Assembly: GCA_035649895.1 (NCBI GenBank)
Contig: DASRIS010000196.1
Location: forward strand, 36,958 to 100,957
Origin: DASSUC01 sp035649895
Lineage (GTDB): Bacteria > Actinomycetota > Actinomycetes > Mycobacteriales > Micromonosporaceae
Direction: 5' to 3'
DNA: 64,000 nt
Part shown: positions 62,519 to 64,000 of the stretch, in pieces
Numbering within the stretch: the stretch's first letter is position 1
Layout: the number at the start of each line of letters is the position of its first letter
Position numbers and translations under genes: made by a program
The notes under the pieces: model-generated
The model's database searches: none
Seen by the model: only the letters and a program-made list of their open reading frames with translations
Told to the model about the DNA's origin: nothing

Positions 62519-63448
62519 GTGGCGATGCGCCCGCTCCGGCAGGCTGCCCTGGTGGCACGATCTCCGTACCGACCGCGGCAGCTCGAGTGGCAGGTGTTCC
62601 TCGGCGCCACCGCCGTCAAGCGTGGCCTGCTCACGCCGTACCAGCTGCGTAGCAGCGCGTGGGTCAGTCCGTTGCACGGGGTCTACGCCGACGCCCGCCT
62701 GGAGCGTGACCACGAGCTGCGTTGCCGCGCGGCGGTGCTGCGCCTGCCGGCCGGGATCGTCATCGCGGGACCGTCGGCGGCGTGGCTGCACGGGGTCGAG
62801 CTCGCCGCGCAGTACGACGATGACGTCCACCTCATCGTGCCAGCGGGCATACGGCTCGCCGCAGCTCGTGGCCTGCGGGTTCATCACACCCGGCTCGGCC
62901 GCCCGGAGGTCGTCCACCGTAACGGGCTGGCGTGCACGACACCCGTGCGTACCGCCTGGGACCTGGCGCGCTGGCTGGACCTGGCCCGGGCCGTAACAGC
63001 GATCGACGGGCTGCTCGCCCAGGGCCGTACCACCCGGACCGAGCTCGACAAGCTGGTCGCCGAACGCGCCGGTGTCCAGGGCATCGCGCGGGTCGCGCGG
63101 GTCGTCGACCTCGTCGACGGCGGGGCGCAGTCACCTCCCGAGTCGCAGCTGCGGCTGCGACTGGTGCTGGCCGGGCTGCCCCGGCCGGTCACCCAGTTTG
63201 CGGTCAGGCTGCGGTCCGGTGCCGTGCTGCACCCGGATCTGGCGTGGCCGGAGTACCGGGTCGCGATCGAGTATGACGGCGCGTGGCACGACAGCGCCGA
63301 CCAGTTCCACCGGGACCGCCGCCGGCTCAGCCAGCTGGCTGCCGAGGGCTGGGTCGTGCTGCACGTGACCAGCCGCCGGATGCGGGATCTGTCCAATGTG
63401 GTCAACGAGGTCAGGCAGGCGCTGCGTGCTCAGGGCTGGCCGGGCTGA
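62519..63448 (+). CDS. DUF559 (Vsr-like endonuclease) domain protein
   Basis: 309 residues from GTG 62519 (ATG 62525 is an alternative; neither has a clear SD). The N-terminal half (WLHGVELAAQYDDDVHLIVPAG, TPVRTAWDLARWLDLARAVTAIDGLL) resembles AbiEi-type antitoxin/DUF559 leader domains. The C-terminal ~100 residues (VLHPDLAWPEYRVAIEYDGAWHDSADQFHRDRRRLSQLAAEGWVVLHVTSRRM) are a Vsr-fold DUF559 nuclease, with Asp, Glu and Asp at catalytic positions. It sits between the lipid genes on the opposite strand from the MaoC gene and looks like an inserted cargo gene. Confidence 0.82.
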   Translation: MAMRPLRQAALVARSPYRPRQLEWQVFLGATAVKRGLLTPYQLRSSAWVSPLHGVYADARLERDHELRCRAAVLRLPAGIVIAGPSAAWLHGVELAAQYDDDVHLIVPAGIRLAAARGLRVHHTRLGRPEVVHRNGLACTTPVRTAWDLARWLDLARAVTAIDGLLAQGRTTRTELDKLVAERAGVQGIARVARVVDLVDGGAQSPPESQLRLRLVLAGLPRPVTQFAVRLRSGAVLHPDLAWPEYRVAIEYDGAWHDSADQFHRDRRRLSQLAAEGWVVLHVTSRRMRDLSNVVNEVRQALRAQGWPG

Positions 63449-64000
63449 CGGGTCCCGGCGCTGTGGCGGTGACGGTGCCGGTCAGGTGCGGCTTGCCGGA
63501 GCGCGCGTCGTGCAGCGTGAACGCCCAACCGCCACTGGCGGCCGGGGCGCCCGGGGTGGCGGTGAACGCCACCGAGGCCGGCAGCAGGATCGGCAGCTTG
63601 AAGCCGACCTCTACCTGGTACGCGTCTGGCAGCCGCCCGGCCAGCGCGGCCAGGCACCGGGCCTTGCTCCACATGCCGTGCGCGATGGGCCGGGCAAAGC
63701 CGAACAGCCGGGCGGCGACCCGGGAGGTGTGGATCGGGTTGCGGTCGCCGGAGACCGCGGCGTAGTCCCGCCCGACAATGCGCGGCACCTGCCAGAGCGC
63801 ATCCGGCGGCGGTGCGGAAGGCCGGCCAGGGCGGTCACCGCCGGCCGGGCTCGCGGCGTCGCGGCCCGCTGCCTCCCCACCCATGGCGTCGCGGTCTGCC
63901 GCTTCCCCGCCCATGGCGTCGCGGCTTGTCGCTTCCCGGCTCGCGACGCCGCGGCCCGCCGCTTCCCCGCGCAGGTATGTCGACACGCCGCGCCATACCT
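63411..64000 (-). CDS. MaoC-family hydratase/dehydrogenase domain protein (partial, cut by window edge)
   Basis: The frame is open to the right edge (VWRGVSTYLRG upstream of GTG 63986), so the N-terminal domain lies beyond it. The visible ~195 residues include DYAAVSGDRNPIHTSRVAARLFGFARPIAHGMWSKARCLAAL, a MaoC hot-dog hydratase motif with the catalytic Asp and His in D-x-N-P-I-H. The C-terminal half is beta-rich. A Gly/Glu/Ala/Arg/Asp-rich linker with 30-bp repeats precedes the motif. It may hydrate an enoyl-CoA for the ACAD gene nearby. Its stop at 63411 lies 38 bp inside the 3' end of the DUF559 gene. Confidence 0.87.
   Translation of the reverse strand, partial: VWRGVSTYLRGEAAGRGVASREATSRDAMGGEAADRDAMGGEAAGRDAASPAGGDRPGRPSAPPPDALWQVPRIVGRDYAAVSGDRNPIHTSRVAARLFGFARPIAHGMWSKARCLAALAGRLPDAYQVEVGFKLPILLPASVAFTATPGAPAASGGWAFTLHDARSGKPHLTGTVTATAPGPVSPASPEHAAPA
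63856..63975 (-). repeat. 30-bp x4 tandem array inside the MaoC gene linker
   Basis: Four 30-bp units (gcgtcgcggtctgccgcttc type) at 63856-63885, 63886-63915, 63916-63945 and 63946-63975, in frame. They encode ten-residue units such as GRDAMGGEAA. Confidence 0.85.

Overview
The window is about 70 percent G+C DNA with dense gene packing, GTG starts and many 4-base ATGA/GTGA overlaps. Its contents point to an actinobacterium: a dnaK-grpE-dnaJ-hspR operon with HspR-type (HAIR) operators, GAF-ANTAR regulators, DUF1707, DUF3151, DUF3159, XRE-DUF5753 and an EspI-like ParA ATPase. Several starts lie 5-8 bases after a TANNNT -10 box, as in leaderless actinobacterial genes. The overall gene set and the intergenic GAGCGAGCCCCGCAG repeats suggest Micromonosporaceae. 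That is an inference from general knowledge, not from a search. I saw no rRNA, tRNA or CRISPR array and no intact insertion sequence.

Layout. 0-10 kb: the end of an SPFH protein, an NAD-kinase-like protein, a Uma2 remnant, a PHD-type antitoxin with a toxin gene broken by a 71-bp duplication, and an operon of two dynamin-like GTPases with a small membrane protein. 10-15 kb: the heat-shock operon dnaK-grpE-dnaJ-hspR. 16-31 kb: an aromatic acyl-CoA catabolic set (bifunctional FAD monooxygenase/old-yellow-enzyme protein, SDRs, 2-aminobenzoate-CoA-ligase-like enzyme, PaaX regulator, Rid protein). About 7.4 kb of unrelated genes (DUF1707, a frameshifted unknown gene, STAS, two GAF-ANTAR proteins, a desaturase, an AI-2E family permease) split this set. 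31-35 kb: a beta-propeller-like lipoprotein and clpB with a HAIR operator. 35-48 kb: pyrE, an ArsR regulator, a VWA lipid-anchored or secreted protein, DedA, XRE-DUF5753, the AmrS/Memo pair, class II fructose-bisphosphate aldolase, a DEDDh exonuclease and a LOG-like protein. 48-57 kb: DUF3151, an XRE-TPR regulator with tiny downstream ORFs, an orphan VapB-like antitoxin, an EspI-like ATPase, a DAGK-like protein, purA, purD and DUF3159. 57.7-64 kb: a lipid/sterol module (FadD-like ligase, acyl-CoA dehydrogenase, SCP2 protein, TetR regulator, MaoC hydratase) interrupted by a DUF559 endonuclease-like gene.

How it fits together. HspR probably represses its own operon and clpB through the two HAIR sites, which gives one DnaK/ClpB disaggregation regulon. 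The 16-31 kb genes look like activation of an aromatic acid to its CoA thioester, hydroxylation/reduction, and beta-oxidation-like steps under a PaaX repressor. The 57.7-64 kb genes look like acyl-CoA activation, dehydrogenation and hydration under a TetR repressor.

Most unusual signals. Short tandem repeats (18-30 bp period) recur throughout. Several are in frame inside otherwise conserved enzymes: a 21-bp x6 array in the acyl-CoA dehydrogenase, a 30-bp x4 array in the MaoC protein, and 24-bp x4 and 21-bp x4 arrays in one GTPase. There is also an AT-rich 75-bp inverted repeat at 62321-62395 whose arms carry a 7-mer in direct orientation, 42 bp apart.
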